Assembly: GCA_029260515.1 (NCBI GenBank)
Contig: JAJDDC010000095.1
Location: 1-64,000, forward strand
Length of the DNA stretch: 64,000 nt
Reading direction: 5' to 3'
Origin: Phycisphaerales bacterium
Lineage (GTDB): Bacteria > Planctomycetota > Phycisphaerae > Phycisphaerales > UBA1924
The notes under the pieces are model-generated. The model did no database searches, was not told the DNA's origin, and saw nothing but the letters and a program-made list of their open reading frames with translations. Below are positions 15,625-24,248 of this stretch, piece after piece (positions within the stretch are counted from its first letter, which is position 1; every line of letters begins with the position of its first letter). The position numbers and the translations under genes are program-made.

Positions 15625-17268
15625 ATGCGAGGTCGTGCGGCGATGTTCGGGGCGGCGGTTATTGGGATGGCAAGCGTGGCGGCGGCGGGTGGGCCGCCCG
15701 GGGCGTTGGTGTACCCGGAGGGCGTGGATTTGCCGCGGGGCATGTCCGATGCGGAGGCGGCGTGGGTGGAGGCAAACCCGATCGTCGCCGAGCCGGCGCT
15801 GCGTGGGGCGGGGACGCCCCAGGGCCCGGTGCACTGCGTGGCCGAGTACGAGCCGATGGACGGGATCCTGATGGCGTACGAGGGGTCGAGCGGGTGGCTG
15901 CTGATCCTGCGTCAGATGGCGGCGCAGATCACGACGGTGGGCAACGCGAACGTGTACGTGATCTGCGATACGTCGAACGAGGCGACGAGCACGTACAACT
16001 CGATGGTCAACGCGGGGGCGATGCCTTCGCGGGTGATCACGCATGTGCGCTCGACGAACACGATCTGGATGCGGGACTACGGGCCACGGTACATCTACGA
16101 GGGCGGGGTTCGCGCGGTTGTTGACCACACGTACAACAGGCCGCGGCCGCAGGACAACGCGCTGCCCGACTACTGGTCGGGAGCGCGGGGCGAGCCGCAG
16201 TATCAGATCCCGCTGGTGCACGGCGGGGGGAACTACCACCTGGAGGCGTTGGGCGAGAGCGCCGCGACGCGGCTGATCGCCAACGAGAACGGCGGGCTGA
16301 GCGAGGCGCAGATTATCCAGCTCTGGCGTGATTACCAGAACCTGGAGACGACGCTGCACAACCCGTTCCCGACGAACGTGGACGCGACGCAGCACATCGA
16401 CATGTGGATGCAGATGGCTGCGGACGACGTGATCGTCATCTCGGACTGGCCCCTGCAGCCGGGCTCGACGCAGGACCAGATCTGTGACGCCGCGGCGGCG
16501 CTGTACGCGGGGCGTGGGTACACGGTCGTGCGGGTGCCGGGGATCTCGTCGGGCGGGACGCACTACACGTTTACCAATGTCGTGATGTGCAACGACCTGG
16601 TGCTGCTGCCCGAGTACGACAACATCCCGGCGACGTACTCGACGCAGGCGCTCAACGCGTGGCAGAACGCGTTCCCGGGCAAGACGGTCGTGCAGATCGA
16701 CTGCGACTCGATCGTGACTGCGGCGGGCGTGATGCACTGCATCGTGATGCACGTGCCGGCCAACTCGGGCGGGGTGAACCCGGTGGTGTGGCAGTCGTCG
16801 ATGAACGACGGGCCCACGCTCGAGCCGGGCGATCCGGTCTTCAGCACCTGGATGAGCGACGACGACGAGAAGGACATCGCCTCGATCGACATCCTGCTGA
16901 GCACGAACGGCGGGGTGAGTTTCGACGTCGTCCTCCGCGAGGACGTGGCGGATACGGGCTCGAGCGGCTGGATCGTGCCCGACGTTGCGACGACCAACGG
17001 CGTGGTCCGCGTGGTCGCGACGGACGGGGACGGGAACACGGGCCACGACGACACGGACGTGGCGATCACGATCAACGGGACAAACCCGTCGTGCAACCTC
17101 GCGGACGTGGGCGAGCCGTACGGCCAGCTCGACTTCACCGACGTGACGGCGTTCCTGACGGCGTTCGGTGGGATGGACGCCCTGGCGGACGTGGCGGTCC
17201 CGTTCGGGCAGTGGGATTTCTCGGATATCACGACGTTCCTGACGGCGTTCGGGGCGGGTTGCCCGTAG
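15625..17268 (+). CDS. Secreted PAD/agmatine-deiminase-family enzyme with GC-type dockerin
   Basis: A 547-aa exported enzyme. A signal peptide covers residues 1-21. The deiminase domain (about 60-385) has the guanidino-group-modifying active site: M-R-D-Y-G-P (Asp151), H-G-G-G-N, H-I-D-M-W-M (His258) and G-V-M-H-C-I (Cys372). It should hydrolyse a guanidinium substrate such as agmatine or peptidyl-arginine. Residues about 395-485 form an Ig-like domain, and 489-547 are the GC-type dockerin ending G-C-P. The start at 15625 gives a clean signal peptide and has GGGG 8-9 bases upstream; ATG 15586 has neither. Confidence 0.9.
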   Translation: MRGRAAMFGAAVIGMASVAAAGGPPGALVYPEGVDLPRGMSDAEAAWVEANPIVAEPALRGAGTPQGPVHCVAEYEPMDGILMAYEGSSGWLLILRQMAAQITTVGNANVYVICDTSNEATSTYNSMVNAGAMPSRVITHVRSTNTIWMRDYGPRYIYEGGVRAVVDHTYNRPRPQDNALPDYWSGARGEPQYQIPLVHGGGNYHLEALGESAATRLIANENGGLSEAQIIQLWRDYQNLETTLHNPFPTNVDATQHIDMWMQMAADDVIVISDWPLQPGSTQDQICDAAAALYAGRGYTVVRVPGISSGGTHYTFTNVVMCNDLVLLPEYDNIPATYSTQALNAWQNAFPGKTVVQIDCDSIVTAAGVMHCIVMHVPANSGGVNPVVWQSSMNDGPTLEPGDPVFSTWMSDDDEKDIASIDILLSTNGGVSFDVVLREDVADTGSSGWIVPDVATTNGVVRVVATDGDGNTGHDDTDVAITINGTNPSCNLADVGEPYGQLDFTDVTAFLTAFGGMDALADVAVPFGQWDFSDITTFLTAFGAGCP

Positions 17269-17326
17269 CGGACGGGCCCCGACGCGTCACGCAACCACAC
17301 GTGGGGAGAAACGATGGAGGTATCAC

Positions 17327-18604
17327 GTGCGCGTTGATTGCATGCGTCGGGCGTTGTCGTCGGGTGTTGTCGTTGTTTGCTTCGCCGGGTTCGGCGGGGT
17401 GTCGCTGGCGGACACGCTGGGCGTGCCCGCCGACCACACGACGATCCAGGCGGCGATCGACGCGGCCGGGAACGGCGACCTGATCCTCGTGTCGCCCGGT
17501 GTGTACGCCGAGACGATCGATTTTCTTGGCAAGGAGGTGATCGTCCGTGCGCTCGAGGGCCCCGGCGCCACGACGATCGACGGGAACGGGGGCGGGCCGG
17601 TCGTCTCGTTTGTCTCGGGCGAGACGCGGGATGCGCGGCTGATCGGGTTCACGATCACGGGGGGCGTGGCGGTGAACGGCGGCGGGGCGCTGATCGATGG
17701 GGCTTCGCCGATGATCGATTTATGCTGGTTCGTGGGCAACGAGTCCACCGGGACGGCGCTGGACGAGGGGGGCGGGGCGATCGCGGTGCTCAACGCGTGC
17801 AGCCCGGTGATCTCGCGGTGCGTGATGAACGACAATGTTGCGGAGTCGCTGGGCGGGGGGCTGATGGCGATCTTCGACCCGACGCCCCTGGTCAGCGGGT
17901 GCGTGATCGCGGACAACACCGCGACTTTCGGGGGCGGCGTGGCCAACGAGCTCGGGGCGGCGCCGGACTACGTCAGCGTGACGATCACGGGGAACGCGGC
18001 GAACATCGCGCCCGGTATCTGCAACTTCCAGGCCTCGTGCACGATCAGCAACTCGATCGTGTGGGGCCAGACGCAGAACGTGACAAACCTGGCGGGCGGG
18101 AGCGCGACGGCCAGGTACAGCCTCATCGGCGGCTCGTACCCGGGGCTCGGGAACATCAACCTCAACCCGGTGTTCGAACCCGACGCGGGGAGTGTGCAGT
18201 TCTACAGGCAGGCGGCGGGCTCGCCCACCATCGACCGGGGCGAGAACGCGTCGGCGGCGGCGGACGAGCTGGACCTGGACGGGGACACCGACGAGGGCGA
18301 GGCCGCGCCCATGGACCTGCTGGGCGGGGCGCGATTCGTGGACGACCCGGCGACGATCGACGCGGGGTCGGGGACGGCGCCGTTGATCGACATGGGGGCG
18401 AGCGAGTACTTCGTCGCGGCGCCCGGGTGCAACGCGGCGGACCTGGCCGAGCCGTACGGGTCGCTGGATTTTTCTGACGTGATCGCGTTCCTGACGGCGT
18501 TCGGGACGATGGGCGCGGACGCGGACATCGCCGAGCCGTTTGGGCAGTGGGATTTCTCCGACGTGATCGGGTTCCTGGGCGCGTTCGGGGGTGGGTGCCC
18601 GTAA
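17327..18604 (+). CDS. Secreted right-handed beta-helix protein with GC-type dockerin
   Basis: A 425-aa exported protein. After the signal peptide (to about residue 28) comes a pectate-lyase-like parallel beta-helix: T-T-I-Q-A-A-I-D-A-A-G-N-G-D at entry, then repeated G-G-G-A rungs and N-S-I-V-W-G, then a S-P-x-I-D-R-G/M-G-A-S-E-Y ending typical of choice-of-anchor-Q-like helices. Residues about 370-425 are a GC-type dockerin ending G-C-P. Probably a cell-surface or polysaccharide-interacting protein. The GTG start at 17327 is decided by GGAGG at 17316-17320 (6-base spacing); the ATG at 17342 lacks a site. Confidence 0.85.
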   Translation: MRVDCMRRALSSGVVVVCFAGFGGVSLADTLGVPADHTTIQAAIDAAGNGDLILVSPGVYAETIDFLGKEVIVRALEGPGATTIDGNGGGPVVSFVSGETRDARLIGFTITGGVAVNGGGALIDGASPMIDLCWFVGNESTGTALDEGGGAIAVLNACSPVISRCVMNDNVAESLGGGLMAIFDPTPLVSGCVIADNTATFGGGVANELGAAPDYVSVTITGNAANIAPGICNFQASCTISNSIVWGQTQNVTNLAGGSATARYSLIGGSYPGLGNINLNPVFEPDAGSVQFYRQAAGSPTIDRGENASAAADELDLDGDTDEGEAAPMDLLGGARFVDDPATIDAGSGTAPLIDMGASEYFVAAPGCNAADLAEPYGSLDFSDVIAFLTAFGTMGADADIAEPFGQWDFSDVIGFLGAFGGGCP

Positions 18605-18745
18605 GCGGTGTGCCGTTCCGGGGTTTCCGGGCTGTTCTGGTGAGGGGCGCGGGGGGGTGCGGGCACTAGTGGGTGTGCGGCCCGGGCGGATCGGCGATCC
18701 GGGCGCTGGATCGTGGGTTGAGGGGCGTGGCGCCCGGGCGGCTTG

Positions 18746-19372
18746 ATGACCCCGCGTGAGGGATCTTCGGGTTCTGTGCCGTTGTCCGCGGACGATGCGG
18801 ACGGGCGGGGGTCGTGCGCGCCGATCGAGGAGACTGCGGCCGACGAGCTGGACTGTCTGTACCGGTTCGCGGTGGCGCGTCTGGGGGGCGGGTCGCGGAT
18901 GGCCGAGGACGTGGTGCAGCAGGCGCTGGTGATCGCGTTGGCGCACGCGTCGCCGCCGGGCGAGGCGGGGCGTCAGCGGGCGTGGCTGCGTGGGATCGTC
19001 CGCAACGTGATCCGGCGGGACGCGCGGTCGGCGCGGCGCGGGCGCGAGGCGGTGCTGCGGTTGGTCTCGGGCGGGTCCGAGGCGGACGGCGTGAACCTCG
19101 CGGGCGGGCAGGCGATCCATGATGAGCGGCGGGCGGGGACGGTGCGTGCGTTGCTGCTCGCGGTGACGGCGTTGAACCGTGCGGACCAGGATCTGTTCTA
19201 TGCGGTCTACCGAGAGGGGCGGTCGCACGCGAGCGTCGCGGCGGAGCTTGGGACGACGGTGAAGGGCGTGGAGGCGCGGCTGTACCGGATGCGGTCGCGG
19301 CTGCGGGCGGCGCTGGCGTCGGGTGAAGAAGATTCGGGCGTTGGGGATTCGAGCGGAGAGGGCGCGGCATGA
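18746..19372 (+). CDS. ECF-type RNA polymerase sigma factor
   Basis: A 208-aa sigma-70 family factor. Region 2 reads E-L-D-C-L-Y-R-F-A-V-A-R-L-G ... A-E-D-V-V-Q-Q-A-L-V-I-A, with W-L-R-G-I-V-R-N at region 2.4. Region 4 has L-N-R-A-D-Q-D-L-F-Y-A-V-Y and S-V-A-A-E-L-G-T-T-V-K-G-V-E-A-R-L-Y-R-M-R-S-R-L. It would direct RNA polymerase to a dedicated promoter set. The stop overlaps the ATG of the next gene (ATGA), so that protein is the likely regulator. The ATG at 18746 is used rather than the TTG before it. Confidence 0.85.
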   Translation: MTPREGSSGSVPLSADDADGRGSCAPIEETAADELDCLYRFAVARLGGGSRMAEDVVQQALVIALAHASPPGEAGRQRAWLRGIVRNVIRRDARSARRGREAVLRLVSGGSEADGVNLAGGQAIHDERRAGTVRALLLAVTALNRADQDLFYAVYREGRSHASVAAELGTTVKGVEARLYRMRSRLRAALASGEEDSGVGDSSGEGAA

Positions 19373-20064
19373 GCGGTACAGATCTGACTGATGACGGGCG
19401 GTTTGATGCGCGGTTGCGCGAGCTGGGGCCCGACGTGCCGCGGCCGGAGCTGGATGCCGGGGCCCGCGATCGCCTGATGGCGACTCTCGGCGGGCGGGTG
19501 CGTCCGAGTAGCCCGCGCGCGGGGTCGGGCTGGATGCTGGCGGCGTGCATCGGCCTGGTCGTCGGCCTCGGGATCTGGTGCGTGGTGCTGGGAGCGCGGC
19601 TGGGCGAGGCGCGCGGGGAGCTGGCCGCCTCGCGCGGGGAGACGGACGAGGCGATCGAGCTGCTGATGCGGGCGCGGCGGGACGACGCGGTCGTCGAGGC
19701 GCCCGCGGACCTCGCGGGCGTGCGGGGCGAGGACCTCGTGCTCGTCGCGTTCCACCACGATCTGTGCCCGATCTCCCGCTACAGCACGCCCGGGTTCGAG
19801 GCGATGGCGGCGCGGCGCACGGGGGACTCGGAGCGCTTTCTGGCGTTCGATGTGACCGGCGCCAAGCGCGATGCGGTCGAGCGGGAGATTGCTGCGCTTG
19901 GGTTGGGGTATGCGTTGCTGGCGCCGCTGGGCGCGGAGACCGGGGTGGTGAAGGTGGTGGACACGCGGCGGCGGGTGGTGCTGAGTTCGGCGCCGGGCAG
20001 GCGGGGGCTCGAATACGCGGAGGCGTTGCTGGCGCGGGTGACGGGGAGTGCCGGGGGGCCGTAG
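19369..20064 (+). CDS. Membrane protein coupled to sigma factor, thioredoxin-like ectodomain
   Basis: A 231-aa protein with a cytoplasmic N-terminus of about 50 residues, one membrane helix (about residues 54-76) and an extracytoplasmic domain. The N-terminal D-x-x-x-x-x-R-L-R-x-L-x-P region is the position of an anti-sigma domain, but no zinc motif is present. The ectodomain reads L-V-L-V-A-F-H-H-D-L-C-P-I-S-R-Y, then F-L-A-F-D-V-T and V-V-K-V-V-D-T-R-R-R-V-V, resembling a thioredoxin fold with a single Cys at the active-site position. Four-base overlap with the sigma gene suggests an anti-sigma factor; this is inferred. Confidence 0.65.
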   Translation: MSGTDLTDDGRFDARLRELGPDVPRPELDAGARDRLMATLGGRVRPSSPRAGSGWMLAACIGLVVGLGIWCVVLGARLGEARGELAASRGETDEAIELLMRARRDDAVVEAPADLAGVRGEDLVLVAFHHDLCPISRYSTPGFEAMAARRTGDSERFLAFDVTGAKRDAVEREIAALGLGYALLAPLGAETGVVKVVDTRRRVVLSSAPGRRGLEYAEALLARVTGSAGGP

Positions 20065-20299
20065 GCGCGTCGGGCGGGGCGGCGGGTTGTGATTTCTCGA
20101 AATGCGCGAGGGGTGGTGTCGCCGGCGGGCACTGTCTCGTGTCGCGGCGACTGGCGCGGCGTGCGGACACCCCCGGGATGACGCTCGGGCGTTCGCGAGT
20201 TCGTAAAAAACCGGTCTGCACGGCACGGCCGCGCGAGCTGTCGCGCGGCGCCCGCGTGCGTGCCCGTTCCCGATCACACGAACGACCTGGAGATTGAAG

Positions 20300-21154
20300 A
20301 TGCTGACGACGACTCTCGCTGTGGCGCTGTGCGGTGTGGCGATGGGGCCGCCCAAGTTTGCGCCGGACTGGCTCGACAACTTCAACGACGGGAGCGCGAC
20401 GGACGGTTCGCCGGTCTCGTGGGTCGATTCGCCGGCGTTCGGGTCTGCGTTCGAGGTCGTGGACGGCGATCTCGTGGTCTCGATGGCGCCGGGCGCGAGT
20501 GTCCCGATCTCGTCGCCGCGGGTGGGGAACTACTTCGCGGACGGCGCTTCGGTGCGGGCGAGGATGGTCGCTGTCAACGGGCCGGGTCGGTACACGGTTG
20601 CGTTCGCGGACGCGGAGACGGGGATCAAGGGGTATGTCGCTTCGTTCTCGACGTGCCAGGGCGGGCGTGTGGAGCTGTTCCGTGGCGACGTGATCGGGCA
20701 GATCGTCTACCTCGGTGGGGGTTCGGTGCTCTGGCCGTACTCGCCCGTGGACGGGGACTTCTACGTGCAGCTGGACGTGTTCGAGGGCGTGGTGTCGGCG
20801 CGGGTCTGGCGCCCGGGCGAAGCGTTCCCGGAGGCCGCGATCAGCGCGCCTGATATGACGTACCCGGACGGCGTGATGTCGATCGCGATCCAGGACTTCG
20901 GGAGCGGTGCGAGCTGCGGCGGCATCGGCGGGACGGACACGTCCGCGGTCGTCCGCTTCGCGCAGGCGGCGTCGAACCCGCTGACCAGCTCCGGGCGGGG
21001 CGACATCAATGTCGATGGGCAGCAGGACTTCACGGATGTGCTGGCGTTCCTGACAGCGTTCGCGGACATGGGCGGCGCGGCGGACCTGGCCGAACCGTTC
21101 GGCCAGTGGGACTTTTCCGACGTCGTGGCGTTCCTGGTCGCGTTCAGCGAGTGA
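20300..21154 (+). CDS. Secreted protein with GC-type dockerin lacking the final Gly-Cys-Pro
   Basis: A 284-aa exported protein. Signal peptide residues 1-16. The middle (about 25-225) is a beta-sandwich-like domain (W-L-D-N-F-N-D-G-S ... F-E-V-V-D-G-D-L-V-V-S), similar in style to concanavalin-like secreted proteins. The C-terminal dockerin starts G-D-I-N-V-D-G-Q-Q-D-F-T-D-V and has the D-L-A-E-P-F-G-Q-W-D-F-S-D-V half, but ends F-S-E instead of G-C-P. The ATG at 20300 has GGAG 7 bases upstream. Confidence 0.75.
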   Translation: MLTTTLAVALCGVAMGPPKFAPDWLDNFNDGSATDGSPVSWVDSPAFGSAFEVVDGDLVVSMAPGASVPISSPRVGNYFADGASVRARMVAVNGPGRYTVAFADAETGIKGYVASFSTCQGGRVELFRGDVIGQIVYLGGGSVLWPYSPVDGDFYVQLDVFEGVVSARVWRPGEAFPEAAISAPDMTYPDGVMSIAIQDFGSGASCGGIGGTDTSAVVRFAQAASNPLTSSGRGDINVDGQQDFTDVLAFLTAFADMGGAADLAEPFGQWDFSDVVAFLVAFSE

Positions 21155-21169
21155 CACCCGGGAGGGGCG

Positions 21170-22648
21170 TCATGCCTCCGGAGGCGCGAGGTCGCCCAAC
21201 GCGTCGGTGAGCGGTGCGAGGCGGGACGCGTAGCCCTTCCAGCGTCCGACGCTGCTCGTGTAGATGGGCCTGCGGACCTGCTCGTTGGAGTGGGTGTAGA
21301 CAACGCGGTCGGACTCGTGGAAGCGGAGGCACGCGTCGGACCAGTCGAGGCCCAGGAAATCGATCAGGCGGCGGGACTCGCGCTCCTGGTCGGCGACGAG
21401 GTCCTCGTAGACGGCACGCGTGTGGGCGACGCCCAGGTCGGTGAAGACACGCTCCCAGTGGGTGGTGAGGCGGTGGTACTGGCGGTAGAAGTGGGCGAGG
21501 TCCTCGGGGCGGTTGGCCCAGGGGTGGTCGCCGACGAAGTGCTGGGCCCAGCACGAGAGGCACGTGTCGCGCGGGTCGCGGACGCAGTGGATGACACGGG
21601 CGCCCGGGAAGAGCAGCGGGACGAGGCCCAGGCGCCAGAAGTTCATGGGGTGCTTGTCGGTAACCCGGGCGGCGTTGGCGTTGGGCGTGATCACGGCGTC
21701 GGCGTAGTGCGCGGCCGCGGATTCGAGCGCCCCCTTGGTCAGCCCCGCGGGCGGTGTCGGCTCGGCGCGCCAGTGCGAGTCGCCCGCGCCCAGGTGGAGG
21801 GCGGCGGCCTCGGCGAGCGCGTCCGACTCCCCCACCACCGCGACCCGCGGGTGGCTGGCGAGGATCTGTTCGGTGAGGCTGGTGCCCGAGCGGGGCATGC
21901 CGACGATGAACACGGGGGCGTCGGAGGCGAGGTGTGCACGCGGGGCGGCGGCGATCGCGTCGGCGGTCCAGGCGTCGATCAGGCGGTCGGCGAGCGAGGC
22001 GGTGGCGCGTGCGTCGTACTTCACCGGGCTCATCGCGCCGGCGCGGGTGAGCGCATCGAAGGCGTCGTCGTACCGCCCGAGGCGTTCGTACACGGCGGCG
22101 AGCTGGCGGAGGGCGCGCATCGTTTCCATCGACGCGGGCGCGTCGGCGGCGAGCGAGGCGAGCGGCTCGAGGGCGTCCTCTGCGTGTCCGGCGCGCGAGG
22201 CCAGGCGGGCGTGCAGGGTTGCGAGCGGGAGGCTGCGGGGGAAACTCACGGTCGCGCTGGCGACGAGCGACGCGGCCTCGTCGGCGCGCCCGAGCGTGTC
22301 GAGCAGGTCGGCCTTGGCGGCCAGGAGGACGGGGTTCGACCGAGCGGTCTCCAGGGCCTTGTCGATCTGGGCCATCGCGTCGTCGGGGCGGCGCTGCTGG
22401 AGGTGGACGAGCGCGAGCTGGTGGCGGACGCCGTAGGCGGTCTTCTCGTCGGGGCAGTCGTCTATGACCGCGAGGAGTTCCGTCTCGGCGTCGTCGAGGC
22501 GCGAAGACCGGGCGAGGAGCATCGCGTGCAGCGAGCGGACGCGGAGGTCACGCGGTGCGGCGGCGCGGAGGGCGTCGGTGATCGTGATCGCGCGCCGGTA
22601 GTCACCCGCCTTGTAGGCGTTGAGCGCGTCGGCGTAGGCGGCGCACAC
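21170..22648 (-). CDS. TPR-sulfotransferase 1
   Basis: A 492-aa protein with TPR-like helices in residues 1-230 and a PAPS-dependent sulfotransferase domain (PF13469-like) from about 245. The 5'-phosphosulfate loop is I-V-G-M-P-R-S-G-T-S-L and the 3'-phosphate motif is C-V-R-D-P-R-D-T-C-L-S-C. T-D-K-H-P-M-N-F-W follows the linker. The C-terminus has S-N-E-Q-V-R-R-P-I-Y-T-S-S-V-G-R-W. It should transfer sulfate to a protein or glycan acceptor; the TPR may bind it. A GTG start at 22648 is 11 bases from the upstream gene's stop, so the two are co-transcribed. Confidence 0.85.
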   Translation of the reverse strand: MCAAYADALNAYKAGDYRRAITITDALRAAAPRDLRVRSLHAMLLARSSRLDDAETELLAVIDDCPDEKTAYGVRHQLALVHLQQRRPDDAMAQIDKALETARSNPVLLAAKADLLDTLGRADEAASLVASATVSFPRSLPLATLHARLASRAGHAEDALEPLASLAADAPASMETMRALRQLAAVYERLGRYDDAFDALTRAGAMSPVKYDARATASLADRLIDAWTADAIAAAPRAHLASDAPVFIVGMPRSGTSLTEQILASHPRVAVVGESDALAEAAALHLGAGDSHWRAEPTPPAGLTKGALESAAAHYADAVITPNANAARVTDKHPMNFWRLGLVPLLFPGARVIHCVRDPRDTCLSCWAQHFVGDHPWANRPEDLAHFYRQYHRLTTHWERVFTDLGVAHTRAVYEDLVADQERESRRLIDFLGLDWSDACLRFHESDRVVYTHSNEQVRRPIYTSSVGRWKGYASRLAPLTDALGDLAPPEA

Positions 22649-22659
22649 GGGCCGGGTCC

Positions 22660-24207
22660 TCAGGCGCCCTGCAGGGCGAGGTCGCCCAGGGCATCGGTGA
22701 GCGGCTTGATGTGCTTTGTGTAGTGCGTGTGGCGACCGACCGAGCCGGCGTAGATCGGCTGGCGGACCTGGTCGTTGGAGAGCGTGCGGGTCACGCGGCC
22801 CGATTCGTGGAAGCGGAGGCACGCCTCGGACCAGTCGAGGCCCAGGAACTCGAGCAGGCGGCGGGTCTCGCCGTCCTGGTCGGCGACGAGTGATTCGTAG
22901 CGGAGGTCGGTGAGCTTCAGGTTTGTCGGGGCGGCGGTGAGCACGGACTTCCAGTGCGCCATGAGGCGGTCGTAGTCGCGGTAGAACGACGCGAGGTTCT
23001 CGAGGTCGTAGGCGTATGGGTGGAAGCTGGTGAACTGGGAGAAGTAGCACGAGAGGCACGTGTCGCGGGGGTCGCGGGTGCAGTGGATAACGTGCGCGTC
23101 GGGGAACATGAGGGCGATGGCGCCGAGGCTGTAGAAGTTCAACGGTTGCTTGTCGGTGACGCGGGCGGGCAGGGACGCGGGCGGCTGGCTTGCGTCATCG
23201 CGGGCCTCGTGCTCGATGGTTCGGGTGAGCTTCTGCTCGTACATCTGGGCGGCGACCTCGAGCTGCTTGCCTTTGAGCGTCGTCGGGTTCTCGACGATGG
23301 GGCGGAGCGTGTCTGCGGAGGCGCCCAGCGCTTTGCGGGCGATGAGGAATATGGTGTCCAGCTCGCCGCAGGCGTAGACGTCCGGGTGGCAGGCGAGGAT
23401 CTGCTCGACGAGGCTCGTGCCGGATCGGGGCATGCCGACGATGAAGACCGGCGCCCCGGACGTGCCCTCGGGGCGTTTGACCTTGGCGATGTTCGCGGGC
23501 GTCCAGTTCTTGATGACGTTGTCGATCGTGCGCGCGTGTGCGGCGGCGTTGAACTGGATGGGGACGAGGTTCGCGGCTCGGCGGTGGCAGGTGAAGGACT
23601 TTTCGTAGTCGCCCGCGCGGTCGTGCAGGTCCCCGAGGCGCCCGAGGGCCTGGGCGAGCTGCGAGGCGGACATACCCGGCGCCTCGACGAATGGCGTGAG
23701 CGTGTCGATGGCGTCCTTGGTATCTCCCCCGCTCAGGCGGAGGCGGGCGAGGGCCATGGCGGGCGAGATGTGCTTGATGCCGCGGTCGGCGGCGGCGTTG
23801 AGGAGGGCCTCGGCCTCGTCGCGGCGGCCGGCGTAGATAAGCGCCTCGGCCCTTGTGCCGATGAGGAACGGGGCGTCGGGGTCCGCCTCGAGGCCCTTGT
23901 CGAGGATGGCGAGCGCGTCGTCGTGGCGTCCCTGGTTGATGCGGAGCTGGGCGAGCTCGTTTGTCAGGCGGACGCGGAGTGCGGACTCGGGACCCGCGTC
24001 CAGGGCGCGCTCGAGATGCTTGGCGCCCTCGTCGTAGCGCCCGAGGCGGGCGAGGACGATGCCGTGCACCGCGATGACAGGCGGGTGGTCTGGCGCCTGC
24101 TGGATGAGCTGGTAGGTGATGCCGCCGGCATGGCGGTAATCGCCGGTGCGGATGAGGCGCTGGACGTCCTGGAGTGCGTCGGCGAGGGTGACGGACTGGC
24201 CTTCCAA
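22660..24207 (-). CDS. TPR-sulfotransferase 2
   Basis: A 515-aa paralogue with TPR helices to about residue 230 and a sulfotransferase domain with F-I-V-G-M-P-R-S-G-T-S-L, H-C-T-R-D-P-R-D-T-C-L-S-C and S-N-D-Q-V-R-Q-P-I-Y-A-G-S-V-G-R. The acceptor is unknown. I place the start at TTG 24207 because GGAGG lies 8 bases upstream; there is no ATG or GTG between it and the TPR start. It follows the third sulfotransferase gene by 41 bases. Confidence 0.85.
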   Translation of the reverse strand: MEGQSVTLADALQDVQRLIRTGDYRHAGGITYQLIQQAPDHPPVIAVHGIVLARLGRYDEGAKHLERALDAGPESALRVRLTNELAQLRINQGRHDDALAILDKGLEADPDAPFLIGTRAEALIYAGRRDEAEALLNAAADRGIKHISPAMALARLRLSGGDTKDAIDTLTPFVEAPGMSASQLAQALGRLGDLHDRAGDYEKSFTCHRRAANLVPIQFNAAAHARTIDNVIKNWTPANIAKVKRPEGTSGAPVFIVGMPRSGTSLVEQILACHPDVYACGELDTIFLIARKALGASADTLRPIVENPTTLKGKQLEVAAQMYEQKLTRTIEHEARDDASQPPASLPARVTDKQPLNFYSLGAIALMFPDAHVIHCTRDPRDTCLSCYFSQFTSFHPYAYDLENLASFYRDYDRLMAHWKSVLTAAPTNLKLTDLRYESLVADQDGETRRLLEFLGLDWSEACLRFHESGRVTRTLSNDQVRQPIYAGSVGRHTHYTKHIKPLTDALGDLALQGA

Positions 24208-24248
24208 GGTGTGGACCTCCGGGCCCGGATCGGGCGGTCTGGGCGAGT

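Noticed and set aside
17720..21157. A very long open frame on the minus strand across the dockerin and sigma genes
   Set aside because: It is antisense to four plus-strand genes with recognisable domains and ribosome sites. Its product is Arg/Pro/His-rich without any domain, as expected for a shadow of GC-rich codons.
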